Source of the DNA: Candidatus Pararuminococcus gallinarum | GTDB taxonomy: Bacteria; Bacillota; Clostridia; Oscillospirales; Ruminococcaceae | Assembly: GCA_904419775.1 (NCBI GenBank) | Contig: CAJFSX010000002.1 | Span: 25,327-89,326, forward strand | Direction: 5' to 3' | Length of the DNA stretch: 64,000 nucleotides | Notes under the pieces: generated by a model | Database searches by the model: none | What the model saw: only the letters and a program-made list of their open reading frames with translations | What the model was told of the DNA's origin: nothing | Shown: piece after piece, positions 24,046-32,467 of the stretch | Layout: every line of letters starts with the position of its first letter | Numbering within the stretch: position 1 is the stretch's first letter | Program-made: the position numbers and the translations under genes

Positions 24046-24537
24046 TTAGGCCAGAGCCTTTTCCATAATATAGTCGTCCATGTAGTAGCCTTCGCCGATA
24101 TCTGTTTTGACCTGGTCTGCAACGGAAAAGCCTACCCTTTTATAGACGGCGATGGAATGGTCATTGTGTTTGTTGACGGTCAGATATACCGATTTTTTGC
24201 CGTTGGACTGGCCTTCTACATAGTCAAAGAAAGCCTTGCCGATCCCCCGGCCCCGCAGGTCGTTCTTAACGTAAATTTTTGAAAGGAACATCCGCTCCTC
24301 CTCCGGCCGGTAAGCACAGTAGCCTGCCGGTTCGTCATCCCAATAGGCCAGCAGATAGACGGTGCCGTTGCCGATCTGCTCCTTGATGGCGGTTTCGCTT
24401 TGAAAGTGGGAGAGCATATAGTCCACCTGGGCCGAACCAAGCAGGGCGTCATAATGCTCATGCCAGATTTCCCGTGCCAGCTGGGCGGCGAGGGCAATAT
24501 CATTCTCATTCGTTACAGTCTTCAGACGGATTTGCAT
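24046..24537 (-). CDS. GNAT-family N-acetyltransferase
   Basis: A 163-residue acetyltransferase. LRGRGIGKAFFDYV carries the acetyl-CoA loop, followed by LTVNKHNDHSIAVYKRVGF, the typical GNAT end. AAGGAG precedes the ATG. It is 18 bases upstream of fabV on the same strand, so the two are probably cotranscribed. The pattern is close to the PaiA/YjcF-like protein acetyltransferases, but the substrate is not known. Confidence 0.82.
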   Translation of the reverse strand: MQIRLKTVTNENDIALAAQLAREIWHEHYDALLGSAQVDYMLSHFQSETAIKEQIGNGTVYLLAYWDDEPAGYCAYRPEEERMFLSKIYVKNDLRGRGIGKAFFDYVEGQSNGKKSVYLTVNKHNDHSIAVYKRVGFSVADQVKTDIGEGYYMDDYIMEKALA

Positions 24538-24741
24538 TCCTTACACACTCCTTGGTGTATTGTTTCTTTTTTTCCAAACCATATTCTAACACATTTCTGT
24601 GTAGTTGCACAGTTTTCTTGACGAAAATTCAGGCGAAATCCCAGGATTGTCCTTTAAACTCACGGCTTCATTGTTTGGATTCAGACAATTTTACTCCCGT
24701 TGGACAAAAATCAGGAAGCATCCCCTCCTTTTGCGGTTTTA

Positions 24742-24750
24742 TGCTATAAT
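24742..24750 (+). promoter_or_regulatory. Extended -10 promoter of C_GCAxxG_C_C gene
   Basis: TGCTATAAT (TGn extended -10) 88 bases before the gene, with no clear -35. The intergenic stretch 24538-24741 otherwise holds no gene; a lone TTGACG lies at 24617-24622. Confidence 0.45.
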
Positions 24751-24837
24751 ATTGTATAAGCTTTTATCACCTGCAGATGGTGTGAATGCCATTTGCAAAA
24801 AAATGCAGCCGCGGCAAGCGGCGGGAGGGAGCGTATC

Positions 24838-25239
24838 ATGACACAGCTTGAAACCGTAAAACAATACTATCTGGATCGAGGGCTGACCTGTTCAGAGGCA
24901 GTGCTCTATGCGGCAAACGACCTATGGAATCTAGGACTTGACGAAAAATCCTTCCACCTCATTGGAGGATTCTGCGGCGGCATGCAGTGCGGCAGTGTCT
25001 GCGGCGCGATCTCCGGCGGAATTGCCGCTATCAGCGCCCGCTATATCCAGACTGATGCCCACGGATGTCCGGAACTCAAGGAGCATGTCACCCGATTTAT
25101 CGACAGGGTGCGCCAGGAGATGGGCACGGATATGTGCTGTGATCTAAAACCAAAGTATTTTAACGACACAAGCCTCTGCTTTGGTGTGGTGGAGCCTATT
25201 TTCCGTATCCTCCTGGAGTGTGAGGATAACGCCCAGTGA
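24838..25239 (+). CDS. C_GCAxxG_C_C family redox protein
   Basis: A 133-residue cysteine-rich protein of the C_GCAxxG_C_C family (split-Soret cytochrome-like without haem sites). The diagnostic pattern is seen as LTCSEAVL, FCGGMQCGSVCGAISGG, HGCPEL and MCCDL. It is probably Fe-S or metal binding; the function is unknown. GGGAGGGA precedes the ATG. Its end overlaps the sfsA start (GTGA). Confidence 0.82.
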   Translation: MTQLETVKQYYLDRGLTCSEAVLYAANDLWNLGLDEKSFHLIGGFCGGMQCGSVCGAISGGIAAISARYIQTDAHGCPELKEHVTRFIDRVRQEMGTDMCCDLKPKYFNDTSLCFGVVEPIFRILLECEDNAQ

Positions 25240-25931
25240 GATACGGAGAGATCATACCAGCACGCTTTTTAGAACGTCCCAACCGGTTTATCGCCTATTG
25301 TGAAACGGAGTGGGGGGAGCGGGTTGTAGCCCATGTGAAAAATACGGGAAGATGCCGGGAGCTGCTGATCCCCGGCGTTACAGTATATCTGGAAAAAAGC
25401 CGGAATCCCCACCGCAAAACCCCATTTTCCCTCATCGCGGTGGACAAAGCAGGGCTGCTCATCAACATGGATTCCCAGGCGCCTAACAAGGTGCTGGGGG
25501 AGTGGCTCTCCGCCGGGGGACAGCTTCCCGGCCTACCAGGCCCTCTGTCCTTGATCCGGCCGGAAACTGTCTACAGGGACTCCCGTTTCGATTTCTATCT
25601 GGAAGGGTCTGAGCAGTCTGCTTTTGTGGAGGTGAAGGGGGTCACCCTGGAGGAGGACGGCGCCGTCTATTTCCCTGACGCCCCCACCGAACGGGGCGTC
25701 AAGCATCTCCGGGAGCTGGTGGACGCCGCCAAGGAAGGGTATCTCGCCTATGCTGTCTTTGTCATCCAGCTGTCGCCCGCCCGTTTCTTTGCCCCCAACG
25801 ACCGAACCCATCCCGCCTTTGGTCAGGCACTGCGGCAGGCGGCAGGAGAAGGAGTCCGCCTGCTGGCCTATGATTGCCAGGTTTCCCCGGAGGAAATCGT
25901 TTTGGGACAGAGGGTCCCCATCAAGCTTTGA
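25236..25931 (+). CDS. sfsA: DNA/RNA nuclease SfsA
   Basis: A 231-residue SfsA protein, named for sugar fermentation stimulation and described as a nucleic-acid-binding nuclease. Motifs: RPNRFIAYCETEWGERVVAH (OB-like N domain), GRCRELLIPG, and the PD-(D/E)xK-like core SAFVEVKGVTLEEDG near residue 130, then FPDAPTERGVKHL. The start is GTG at 25236 overlapping the previous stop. Next to rlmA, 13 bases on. Confidence 0.92.
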   Translation: MRYGEIIPARFLERPNRFIAYCETEWGERVVAHVKNTGRCRELLIPGVTVYLEKSRNPHRKTPFSLIAVDKAGLLINMDSQAPNKVLGEWLSAGGQLPGLPGPLSLIRPETVYRDSRFDFYLEGSEQSAFVEVKGVTLEEDGAVYFPDAPTERGVKHLRELVDAAKEGYLAYAVFVIQLSPARFFAPNDRTHPAFGQALRQAAGEGVRLLAYDCQVSPEEIVLGQRVPIKL

Positions 25932-25944
25932 GGGAGGAAGGAAC

Positions 25945-26769
25945 ATGACATCCCTTCGCTGTCCGGTCTGCGGGGAGCCGCTGTTTTTGCAGCAGAAAAG
26001 CTATCGCTGCAAAAAAGGACACAGTTTTGATCTGTCCCGGGAAGGATACTGCAACCTGATCCTTTCCGGCCGCCGCCATGGCAAAACGCCGGGGGACAAC
26101 CAGGATATGGCCCGTGCCCGCAACCAATTCTTCGCAGGGGATCACTACCGTATCCTGCTGGATGCCCTGTCTGCCCAGGTCCTAAAATATCTGCCGCAGG
26201 ACGGCACTTTGGTGGATGCCGGCTGCGGGGAGGGCTACTACACCGCCGGCGTCTTTTCCGCATTGCAGCAGGCGGGCCGGTGGGGAGATCTGGTGGGGGT
26301 TGACCTTTCTAAATTCGCCCTGCGTTTTGCGGCCAAACGGGAGCCGGGCGTCCGATTCCTGGCGGCCAGTATTTTTGCGCTGCCCCTGTTCGACCAAACC
26401 GCGGATATGGTGATGAATATTTTTGCGCCGGTGGCAGACAGGGAGTTTTACCGGGTGCTTCGACCCGGCGGCGTTCTGGCCATTGGCGCGCCAGGTCCCC
26501 GGCATCTCTTTGGTCTCAAAGAGGTCCTTTATAACGCGCCCTATGAAAATGAGAAAAATTCCTTTGTATTAGAGGGCTTTTCCTCGCTGGAAGTCATCCG
26601 TGTCTCGGGAGAAATGCGGCTTGAGAGCAAAGAAGACATTGCCCATCTCTTTATGATGACCCCTTACTACTGGAAGTCGCCCAAAGAGGGATGCCAAAGA
26701 CTGGAGAGCTTACATACACTGTCCACCCCGATCCAGTTTGAGATCCATCTGTTAAAGAAAACATCTTGA
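25945..26769 (+). CDS. rlmA: 23S rRNA (guanine-N1-)-methyltransferase RlmA
   Basis: A 274-residue methyltransferase. The N-terminal zinc finger CPVCGEPL...YRCKKGHSFD and the SAM motif LVDAGCGEGYY identify RlmA (RlmAI/AII), which methylates G745 or G748 in hairpin 35 of 23S rRNA; in relatives this affects tylosin sensitivity. Which of the two positions is modified here is not certain. GGAGGAAGG precedes the ATG at 25945. Last gene of the run from 24838, with a strong terminator. Confidence 0.9.
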   Translation: MTSLRCPVCGEPLFLQQKSYRCKKGHSFDLSREGYCNLILSGRRHGKTPGDNQDMARARNQFFAGDHYRILLDALSAQVLKYLPQDGTLVDAGCGEGYYTAGVFSALQQAGRWGDLVGVDLSKFALRFAAKREPGVRFLAASIFALPLFDQTADMVMNIFAPVADREFYRVLRPGGVLAIGAPGPRHLFGLKEVLYNAPYENEKNSFVLEGFSSLEVIRVSGEMRLESKEDIAHLFMMTPYYWKSPKEGCQRLESLHTLSTPIQFEIHLLKKTS

Positions 26770-26778
26770 CCATATAAG

Positions 26779-26814
26779 AAGGGAGGTCCCGTGGGGGACC
26801 TCCCTTTTGTTTTT
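26779..26814 (+). terminator. Terminator after rlmA
   Basis: AAGGGAGGTCCC pairs with GGGACCTCCCTT around GTGG, followed by a T-rich tail. Confidence 0.88.
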
Positions 26815-26857
26815 ATCCAGACGGGAAAAAACGGATGGAACCAGATGGAGATTGGCC

Positions 26858-27271
26858 TTAGTAGTCCTGCTCCAGCGCAACATAGATCCCAAGAGCATGG
26901 TCAGAGACACTGACGCTTAACCAAAGGTTATCTTTGCGATATATCTGGCCAATGGCGGTTTTCTCAGATTCCCCGGCTATTTCTCGAAAGCCCTGGGAGG
27001 GCAGACTTTGCAGATAGGCCTCCCCCTGGGCTCGATCCTCAATTTCTAAGGTGATGGCATAATAGCCCTTCTCTTCGTCGAAAATCTGAAATTGAGGGGT
27101 GCCCGATTCAGGTTTGGGGATGGATTGGGTGTAGGTATTGACCGGCCAGGAATCAATCTCCTCCAGAATGGGGGCGGAGGCAGTGGATGCAGACGGAGTT
27201 TGAGAAGGAATACAGCCTGCAAAAAGGATCACAACCGCGAATAAGATCCCCGCGAACCTAAGATTTTTCAC
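26858..27271 (-). CDS. Putative lipoprotein of unknown function
   Basis: A 137-residue exported lipoprotein: a signal peptide with lipobox LFAGC (Cys near residue 20) and a Ser/Thr/Ala-rich linker, then a ~95-residue domain. I do not recognise a family. Its start overlaps the stop of the HTH-membrane gene by 4 bases (ATGA), so the two are a coupled pair. It may be the external sensor or partner of that regulator; this is inference. Confidence 0.75.
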   Translation of the reverse strand: MKNLRFAGILFAVVILFAGCIPSQTPSASTASAPILEEIDSWPVNTYTQSIPKPESGTPQFQIFDEEKGYYAITLEIEDRAQGEAYLQSLPSQGFREIAGESEKTAIGQIYRKDNLWLSVSVSDHALGIYVALEQDY

Positions 27272-27747
27272 GATTTTGGCCCCTTTCTCTGGTTTTGCAC
27301 CCGGACAAAGGAAAAGATGGTGATGGCCACAAGCAGAAGGGTGACACCGCCAAGGAGATAGAGAAGCACCGGCGGGCCGGAAACCCAGATACCAGTCTCC
27401 CCATCAGCATATCCAATGGTATTGGAGGGCAGACGCTGTTGAAAATAGACAGAGCACAGGAAAATAACCAAGAGTAGAAAGATAATGCTGGCAACGAGCA
27501 GCGGAATCCGCATCCGTTCCCAGATGCTTTTGGAAGGAGGATTGCCGCCGCTTTCCAAAGGTATCAGTTCCTCCAGAGAAACATCCAGAGCTTCACACAG
27601 AGCCAGCAGATTGGAGGTGCTGGGAAAGGCAGTGTGATTTTCCCACTTGGCTACTGCCTGTCGTGAGATGCCCAACCGCTGAGCTAACCCTTCCTGGGAG
27701 AGATGCCGCTCCCTGCGAAGTTCTTTGATCCGGGATCCGATGTCCAT
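27268..27747 (-). CDS. Membrane-anchored XRE-family regulator
   Basis: A 159-residue protein with an N-terminal XRE/Cro-type helix-turn-helix (LSQEGLAQRLGISRQAVAKW, residues ~17-36) and two hydrophobic segments (about 80-100 and 125-145) with a short outside loop. AAAGGAG lies 11 bases before the ATG at 27747. It is coupled to a lipoprotein gene (overlap ATGA). A membrane-tied DNA-binding protein plus a lipoprotein suggests a one-component envelope sensor. Target genes are not visible here. Confidence 0.82.
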   Translation of the reverse strand: MDIGSRIKELRRERHLSQEGLAQRLGISRQAVAKWENHTAFPSTSNLLALCEALDVSLEELIPLESGGNPPSKSIWERMRIPLLVASIIFLLLVIFLCSVYFQQRLPSNTIGYADGETGIWVSGPPVLLYLLGGVTLLLVAITIFSFVRVQNQRKGPKS

Positions 27748-27889
27748 GATATAACCTGCTCCTTTACAGTGATCTTTGCTTCTTGGAATTGCTCTCAATC
27801 ATAGCGGAAAAGTGCCCTCTCTGTCTACCAACTATCTGTCAACTATTGGTTGCGCGGGGGATTCAAGGGTTTTTTTGGCCAAAAGAATG

Positions 27890-27925
27890 AAAAACGGCAT
27901 GGCCTTAAAGCCATGCCGTTTTTAT
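27890..27925 (-). terminator. Terminator after sugar isomerase gene
   Basis: AAAAACGGCATGGC pairs with GCCATGCCGTTTTT around CTTAAA. Oriented for the minus strand (T run on the far side of the arm). Confidence 0.85.
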
Positions 27926-27939
27926 GAGAAAGATGAAAT

Positions 27940-29421
27940 TTATGCGAAGGGGTTTTCGGAGGGATAGGGGACGCCTTTGGGCTGATTGTAACCCAAATCC
28001 TTGACGCCCAACAGTTTAAACAGGCTGAAGAGCGCCTTTCCGAAATGTCCGAAAGCCACAGCGCCGTGATGGGGATACCGTTTTTCAATGAGCACATGAC
28101 GATAGAAACGGCCCATTTCCGGGATGGCGAAGACACCGATGCCGCCGAAGGAACAGGTGGGTACCGGCAGGACCTCGCCCTCTGCCACATAGGCGGTGAG
28201 CTCTGCGTCGGCATTGGATTGCAGACGGAAGAAGGTGATATCGCCAGGGACAATGTCTCCTTCCAGGGTGCCGCGGGTGATATCGGGTTCCTTATCCGGC
28301 TCCAGACCGCGGTGCATGATCAGCTGATACTTCATCTCGCAGGAGGTGAGCTTCTGGGAAGAGGTATTGCCACAGTGGAAGCCCATGAAGGTATCCTTGT
28401 GGGTGTAGTTGTATTTGCCTTTGATCTCCTTCTCGTACATATCGGCAGGAACAGTGTTGTTGATATCCAGCAATGTGACAATGTCGTCGGAGATGCAGGT
28501 GCCGATAAACTCGCTGAGAGCGCCGTAGATATCCACCTCGCAGGAAACGGGGATGCCGCGGGCGGTCAGACGGCTGTTGACATAGCAGGGAACAAAGCCA
28601 AACTGGGTCTGGAATGCGGGCCAGCACTTGTTGGCGAAGGCCACAAACTCCCGGGAACCTTTCTGGTTCTCAGCCCAGTCGAGGAGGGTGATTTCATACT
28701 GTGCCAGCTTGGGCAGGATGCCAGGCATCTTGTTGCCCTCGCCCAGCTCTTTTTCCATATCCGCCACGACCTCGGGAATCCGGGGATCGTTGGCATGCTC
28801 GTTAAAGGAGGCAAACAGGTCTAACTCGGAATTTTCTGCGATTTCAACACCCAGGTTGTAGAGCTGTTTAATGGGGGCGTTGCAGGCCAGAAAATCTCTC
28901 GGACGGGGACCGAAGGTGATGATTTTCAGTTTGGACAGGCCGATGACGGCACGTGCCACGGGAATAAAATCAAAAATCATGTCCGCTACTTCATCGGCGG
29001 TTCCTACAGGATATTCGGGAATGTAAGCTTTGATATTGCGCAGTCCCAGGTTGTAGCTGGCGTTGAGCATGCCGCAATAGGCGTCACCGCGGCTGCTTGC
29101 CAGGATGCCGGTATTCTCTTCCGCTGCAGCGACAAACATGACCGGGCCGCCGAATTCTTTGGCCAGGAGGGTTTCTTCTGTTTCAGGGCCGAAGTTGCCC
29201 AGATAGACGACGAGTGCATTGCAGCCGGCCTCTTTGACTTCAGAGAGTGCCTTGCGCATATGAAGCTCATTTTCAATGGTGGTGGGACATTCATAGATGT
29301 CTCCGCCTTTTTCCTGGAAGGACTTGACGACAGCCTTTCTGCGGTTGGTAGAAAGTTCCATAGGGAAGCAGTCACGGCTGACTGCGACGATTCCCAGTTT
29401 GACTTGCGGGATATTATTCAT
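27940..29421 (-). CDS. L-fucose/L-arabinose isomerase family protein
   Basis: A 493-residue protein of the L-fucose/L-arabinose isomerase family (cytoplasmic aldose-ketose isomerase fold). The N-terminal part has VYLGNFGPETEETLLAKEF and FVAAAEEN, and the C-terminal half has SCEVDIYGALSEFI and VLPVPTCSFGGIGVFAIPEM. Metal ligands are probably among the Glu/Asp/His in these blocks. The sugar is unknown: no kinase, transporter or regulator is beside it. AGGAGG precedes the ATG. Confidence 0.85.
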   Translation of the reverse strand: MNNIPQVKLGIVAVSRDCFPMELSTNRRKAVVKSFQEKGGDIYECPTTIENELHMRKALSEVKEAGCNALVVYLGNFGPETEETLLAKEFGGPVMFVAAAEENTGILASSRGDAYCGMLNASYNLGLRNIKAYIPEYPVGTADEVADMIFDFIPVARAVIGLSKLKIITFGPRPRDFLACNAPIKQLYNLGVEIAENSELDLFASFNEHANDPRIPEVVADMEKELGEGNKMPGILPKLAQYEITLLDWAENQKGSREFVAFANKCWPAFQTQFGFVPCYVNSRLTARGIPVSCEVDIYGALSEFIGTCISDDIVTLLDINNTVPADMYEKEIKGKYNYTHKDTFMGFHCGNTSSQKLTSCEMKYQLIMHRGLEPDKEPDITRGTLEGDIVPGDITFFRLQSNADAELTAYVAEGEVLPVPTCSFGGIGVFAIPEMGRFYRHVLIEKRYPHHGAVAFGHFGKALFSLFKLLGVKDLGYNQPKGVPYPSENPFA

Positions 29422-29740
29422 AGCAATTCCTCCTGTTTTATTTCATCTTAAACAGTAATCACTTACTGAAACCGACACCCCTATATTACACCATCAATAA
29501 GAAAAAATCTATCTGAAAAGAAAAGAATTTTACCGAAACTATAATTTTTTTATAAAATAGAGATAAAAGATGTCGATGGAAATACAATTTATCCAAGATC
29601 TTTGGGGAAGTTGTACGATCAACATGAGCGCTGAAAAAAAGCTGTACGGATGCCCCGGCGGCGATGGCAAGATAAATGAGGAAACGGGTCAGGACGGCTT
29701 TTCATTGGGGAATAAACGGATTGAGGAATAAAAGCGGGCG
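29422..29740. other. Intergenic stretch without convincing gene
   Basis: About 320 AT-rich bases between the isomerase start and the terminator of the surface-protein gene. It must hold the promoter of the isomerase on the minus strand, but I could not fix one. A 53-codon frame at 29570-29731 lacks a good ribosome binding site and is not called. Confidence 0.5.
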
Positions 29741-29769
29741 AAAAAAGGATCCCGTTTTCGGGATCCTTT
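29741..29769 (-). terminator. Terminator after surface-protein gene
   Basis: AAAGGATCCCG pairs with CGGGATCCTTT around TTTT, with a T run in the minus-strand direction. Confidence 0.85.
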
Positions 29770-29792
29770 GCAAGAGATGAATTCCGTATGAA

Positions 29793-32249
29793 TCAGCGGG
29801 ATTTTCTGCGGGAATGGGAGGCCGCCCCTATACTGGCCGCCGCAATCAGCAGGAGAACTACACAGGGCGTCAAAAGACGGTCGCCGGTTGAGGGATTGGC
29901 CTTAGACTCTGAATCGGACTCAGCCGGCAGGGAAGAAGAACCCACCGTGGGCTTGCTTTGGGAGGAACCGCCGATGGAGGGGATGGGTTCCCGTGTTGTG
30001 TATCCGCACACGGCGCATGTCCTTTCCCTCATGCCGTTGCCAAGTATTGTGGAGGCGCCGAAAACATGCGGGGATAGGCCGCTTTTGTCCCCGCAGGGGC
30101 ACTCGTGCCAGTGATGGCTGGCGCTGAACTCCCAGTCCTCCCCGTAAGTATGGGTGTGAGGTTTGGTGACATCCGCGCTTCCCGCAGGATCCCCCGCGCC
30201 GCCTTTGAGCACCGGATTTTCGGTGTATACAATGATGTCTTGGCTGATGGCGTCTCCGCCCTGGTATTGCTTATCCACAACCTTTTGGGAATCCCCGCCG
30301 GTGCTTTCCAGATAGCTGACGGAAATCTTTCCATTCCCGGAAATGGCGTCCCCGCCAGGGCCGTCGTTGCCTGTGCCTCCATATACAATCAAAGCGCCCT
30401 GGCCTGAAACCGTCCCGCCGTTTAAAAAGAGGCCGGTTCCACCTTGAGGGGCATAAATTGAGAGGTTATCCCCGCCGCCCTTTACGGTCAAGGAGCTGTT
30501 TTCGTCAATGGAGAGTTCGCCGTTTACCTGCAGCGCCGTCTGGCCTGGCAGGGATCCGGCGCCGTCGTCGCCGGTGATTGAGTTGGTCCCCTTCACGGTG
30601 ACGGTGCCGTTGACAATAACGACGGTATTCACATCGTCTTTAACGGCGCCGTCAGTGAGGAAGCGGGCGTTGGAATCGATCTCAGCGTCCTGTAAGACAC
30701 TGCCGTCGTAAAGGGTCAGAGTGTCTGTTAAAGCGGAATCAGTATTCATAGAGAAGGTGCCCCCGTGAACTTCAATGGGGCCGAAAGCGACAGAATCGCT
30801 GAGGGTGAGGGATCCCCCTCTTTCCACAATGATTTTTACGCTGCTATAGAATTTCATATTGACAAAGGTTACATCGCAGCCTTCGGGTATGACCAGGGTA
30901 TCGGTCGCAACAGATTGGTTATTGCCGATAATCCCGTAAAGGCCGGATTCATGAGAGCCGTAAATAGTTTTGAGACCGACTGGGACGACAGCGTGATCGC
31001 TCATCCTGATTTCGTAGGGCTCCATGTCCCAGGAAGTTACAGAACTTTCTAATGTGGAGAAGCGTTCCTTTAAAGTTTCTTTTCCCGTATAGATTCTCAG
31101 GGGCACGCTGTTGCTGGAAACGGTCTGCCCCTGATCCGTTAAGGAAACGGAAACATAATAGGTGCCGGCTTTAGCGGGGGTGCCCGCTACGACAACGCTA
31201 TCAAAGAGATAATAGGCGCTCATACCGCTATCAGCGGGGGAGAGGGAGACTTCCAGGACGGCATCACTGTTTTTCTGACTATAGTCATCATAATCCTGTT
31301 TCCCGCCGTCGCCTTCCGTAACAAACACATCCAGATAGTCTTGATAACCAGTCTGTCCTGAAATGACGCAATCCAGTTCCCCATCGAGGCTGACGGACAG
31401 TTGGGGGTGGACGATGAGAGAGATCTGCCTGCTGACATTTTCATCTCCTGCTTTAGCGGTAACGGTAATGGTAATGATTCCTTCCGTCGAGGGAGTTCCG
31501 CTGAGGACGATCATATCTCCGACGGCTTCAGCCGAAATGCCGGAATGTTCCGGTGTGACTTGAAGCTCTACTACCGCTTTGCCTTTGTTTGTACCGCTGA
31601 TTTCATAGGAGATCTGGCGGGAATAGGGGAGCATCATAACACCGTCAAGCGAAGTTTCCTCGATGGACAGCCCTAGAGGGATATGGGTCGGGATGGGCGT
31701 CCCCAGGTTTTCAGGCTCAACAGTGCCGCCGATATACTGTGCCGATCCATTATTTTCAATATCCCCGCTAGAGAAGGTGCAGCTGTTGAATATGGCCGCG
31801 CCGTTGTTGACAATGGTATCGCTGAAGGTGCAATTGACAAATGTAACCGAAGCCCCCTGGGGAATGGTGATGGATTTGTCGGTCATTCGAAAGTCAATAT
31901 ACTGGACGGTGATGTGGCTGCCGACAGCGAAACTGAGCGTATCACCGGAAGTATTATAGCCGATCTGCCTGGTTTTTGCCTCATCTGTCCCCCAAAGAAA
32001 GTTCTTATCCCACCCGCTCAGCAAGGTGACCTGCTGAGGGATGACAGCGGTTCCGCTGCCTACGGCGCCGCAGGTGACCTTGACTGTGGTAGCTTCGCCA
32101 AGGCTTTCCAGCCAGCCGTCCAGATCGGGGTAATTATCTGTGACCAGCAGATCTGTTCCGCCTGTCGCTTGGGTTTGCATGACAGGAAGACCTACGGCAA
32201 CCATGCAAATACATAAAAGGCTTGCCAATAAGGATTTCCACTTTCTCAT
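29793..32249 (-). CDS. Large exported surface protein with sorting-like C-terminus
   Basis: An 818-residue secreted protein. A signal peptide (MRKWKSLLASLLCICMVAVG, cut near ATG) is followed by a beta-helix-like part rich in short Val/Asn/Gly repeats (FVNCTFSDTIVNNG, FNSCTFSSGDIENNG), two Ig-like segments (about 210-400), more beta-helix repeats (INGTVTVKGTNSITGDDG) and a HTHTYGEDWE...WHECPCG module. It ends NPSTGD, a hydrophobic stretch and SRRKSR, a sortase-type signal with an unusual NPSTG motif. Probably a cell-wall adhesin or glycan-facing protein. Start at 32249 set by AGGAGG. Confidence 0.85.
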   Translation of the reverse strand: MRKWKSLLASLLCICMVAVGLPVMQTQATGGTDLLVTDNYPDLDGWLESLGEATTVKVTCGAVGSGTAVIPQQVTLLSGWDKNFLWGTDEAKTRQIGYNTSGDTLSFAVGSHITVQYIDFRMTDKSITIPQGASVTFVNCTFSDTIVNNGAAIFNSCTFSSGDIENNGSAQYIGGTVEPENLGTPIPTHIPLGLSIEETSLDGVMMLPYSRQISYEISGTNKGKAVVELQVTPEHSGISAEAVGDMIVLSGTPSTEGIITITVTAKAGDENVSRQISLIVHPQLSVSLDGELDCVISGQTGYQDYLDVFVTEGDGGKQDYDDYSQKNSDAVLEVSLSPADSGMSAYYLFDSVVVAGTPAKAGTYYVSVSLTDQGQTVSSNSVPLRIYTGKETLKERFSTLESSVTSWDMEPYEIRMSDHAVVPVGLKTIYGSHESGLYGIIGNNQSVATDTLVIPEGCDVTFVNMKFYSSVKIIVERGGSLTLSDSVAFGPIEVHGGTFSMNTDSALTDTLTLYDGSVLQDAEIDSNARFLTDGAVKDDVNTVVIVNGTVTVKGTNSITGDDGAGSLPGQTALQVNGELSIDENSSLTVKGGGDNLSIYAPQGGTGLFLNGGTVSGQGALIVYGGTGNDGPGGDAISGNGKISVSYLESTGGDSQKVVDKQYQGGDAISQDIIVYTENPVLKGGAGDPAGSADVTKPHTHTYGEDWEFSASHHWHECPCGDKSGLSPHVFGASTILGNGMRERTCAVCGYTTREPIPSIGGSSQSKPTVGSSSLPAESDSESKANPSTGDRLLTPCVVLLLIAAASIGAASHSRRKSR

Positions 32250-32275
32250 GATGTTTCCTCCTAAGATATATTTAT

Positions 32276-32299
32276 TTAAGTTAACCATTGCTAACTTAA
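32276..32299. promoter_or_regulatory. Second operator-like palindrome of surface gene
   Basis: TTAAGTTA-8-TAACTTAA with perfect 8-base arms, lying in the leader between the -10 region and the start codon. Its centre GTTAACCATTGCTAAC shares a GTTAnnCATTGCTAAC core with the larger repeat at 32326-32373 (read on the opposite strand). Confidence 0.6.
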
Positions 32300-32325
32300 T
32301 AGCGGAACTGATACTCATCCGAAGA

Positions 32326-32373
32326 CTAAGATATACCCGTGGTTAGCAATGACTAACCACGGGTATATCTTAG
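32326..32373. promoter_or_regulatory. 21-bp perfect inverted repeat over surface-gene promoter
   Basis: Left arm 32326-32346 and right arm 32353-32373 are exact reverse complements with a 6-base loop. On the minus strand it spans the -10 box and the start of transcription. No T run, so it is an operator or mRNA 5' hairpin rather than a terminator. Confidence 0.75.
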
Positions 32374-32395
32374 CCTTGCAGGGAATTATTGTCAA
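32367..32395 (-). promoter_or_regulatory. Promoter of surface-protein gene
   Basis: Minus strand TTGACA (32395-32390), a 17-base spacer and TAAGAT (32372-32367). The -10 lies inside the 21-bp inverted repeat. Confidence 0.75.
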
Positions 32396-32467
32396 TTGTT
32401 TTTTTAAAATTTAGGACTATGAACAAAAAAACGGCGCGGCAAAAAATTTTTTTAGGATTTTTCCGCA

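Noticed and set aside
22813..24282. 489-codon frame antisense to fabV
   Set aside because: Shadow of fabV and of the neighbouring GNAT gene.
29570..29731. A 53-codon frame in the gap between the isomerase and surface-protein genes
   Set aside because: No good ribosome binding site, no recognisable composition and low-complexity charged content; probably chance.
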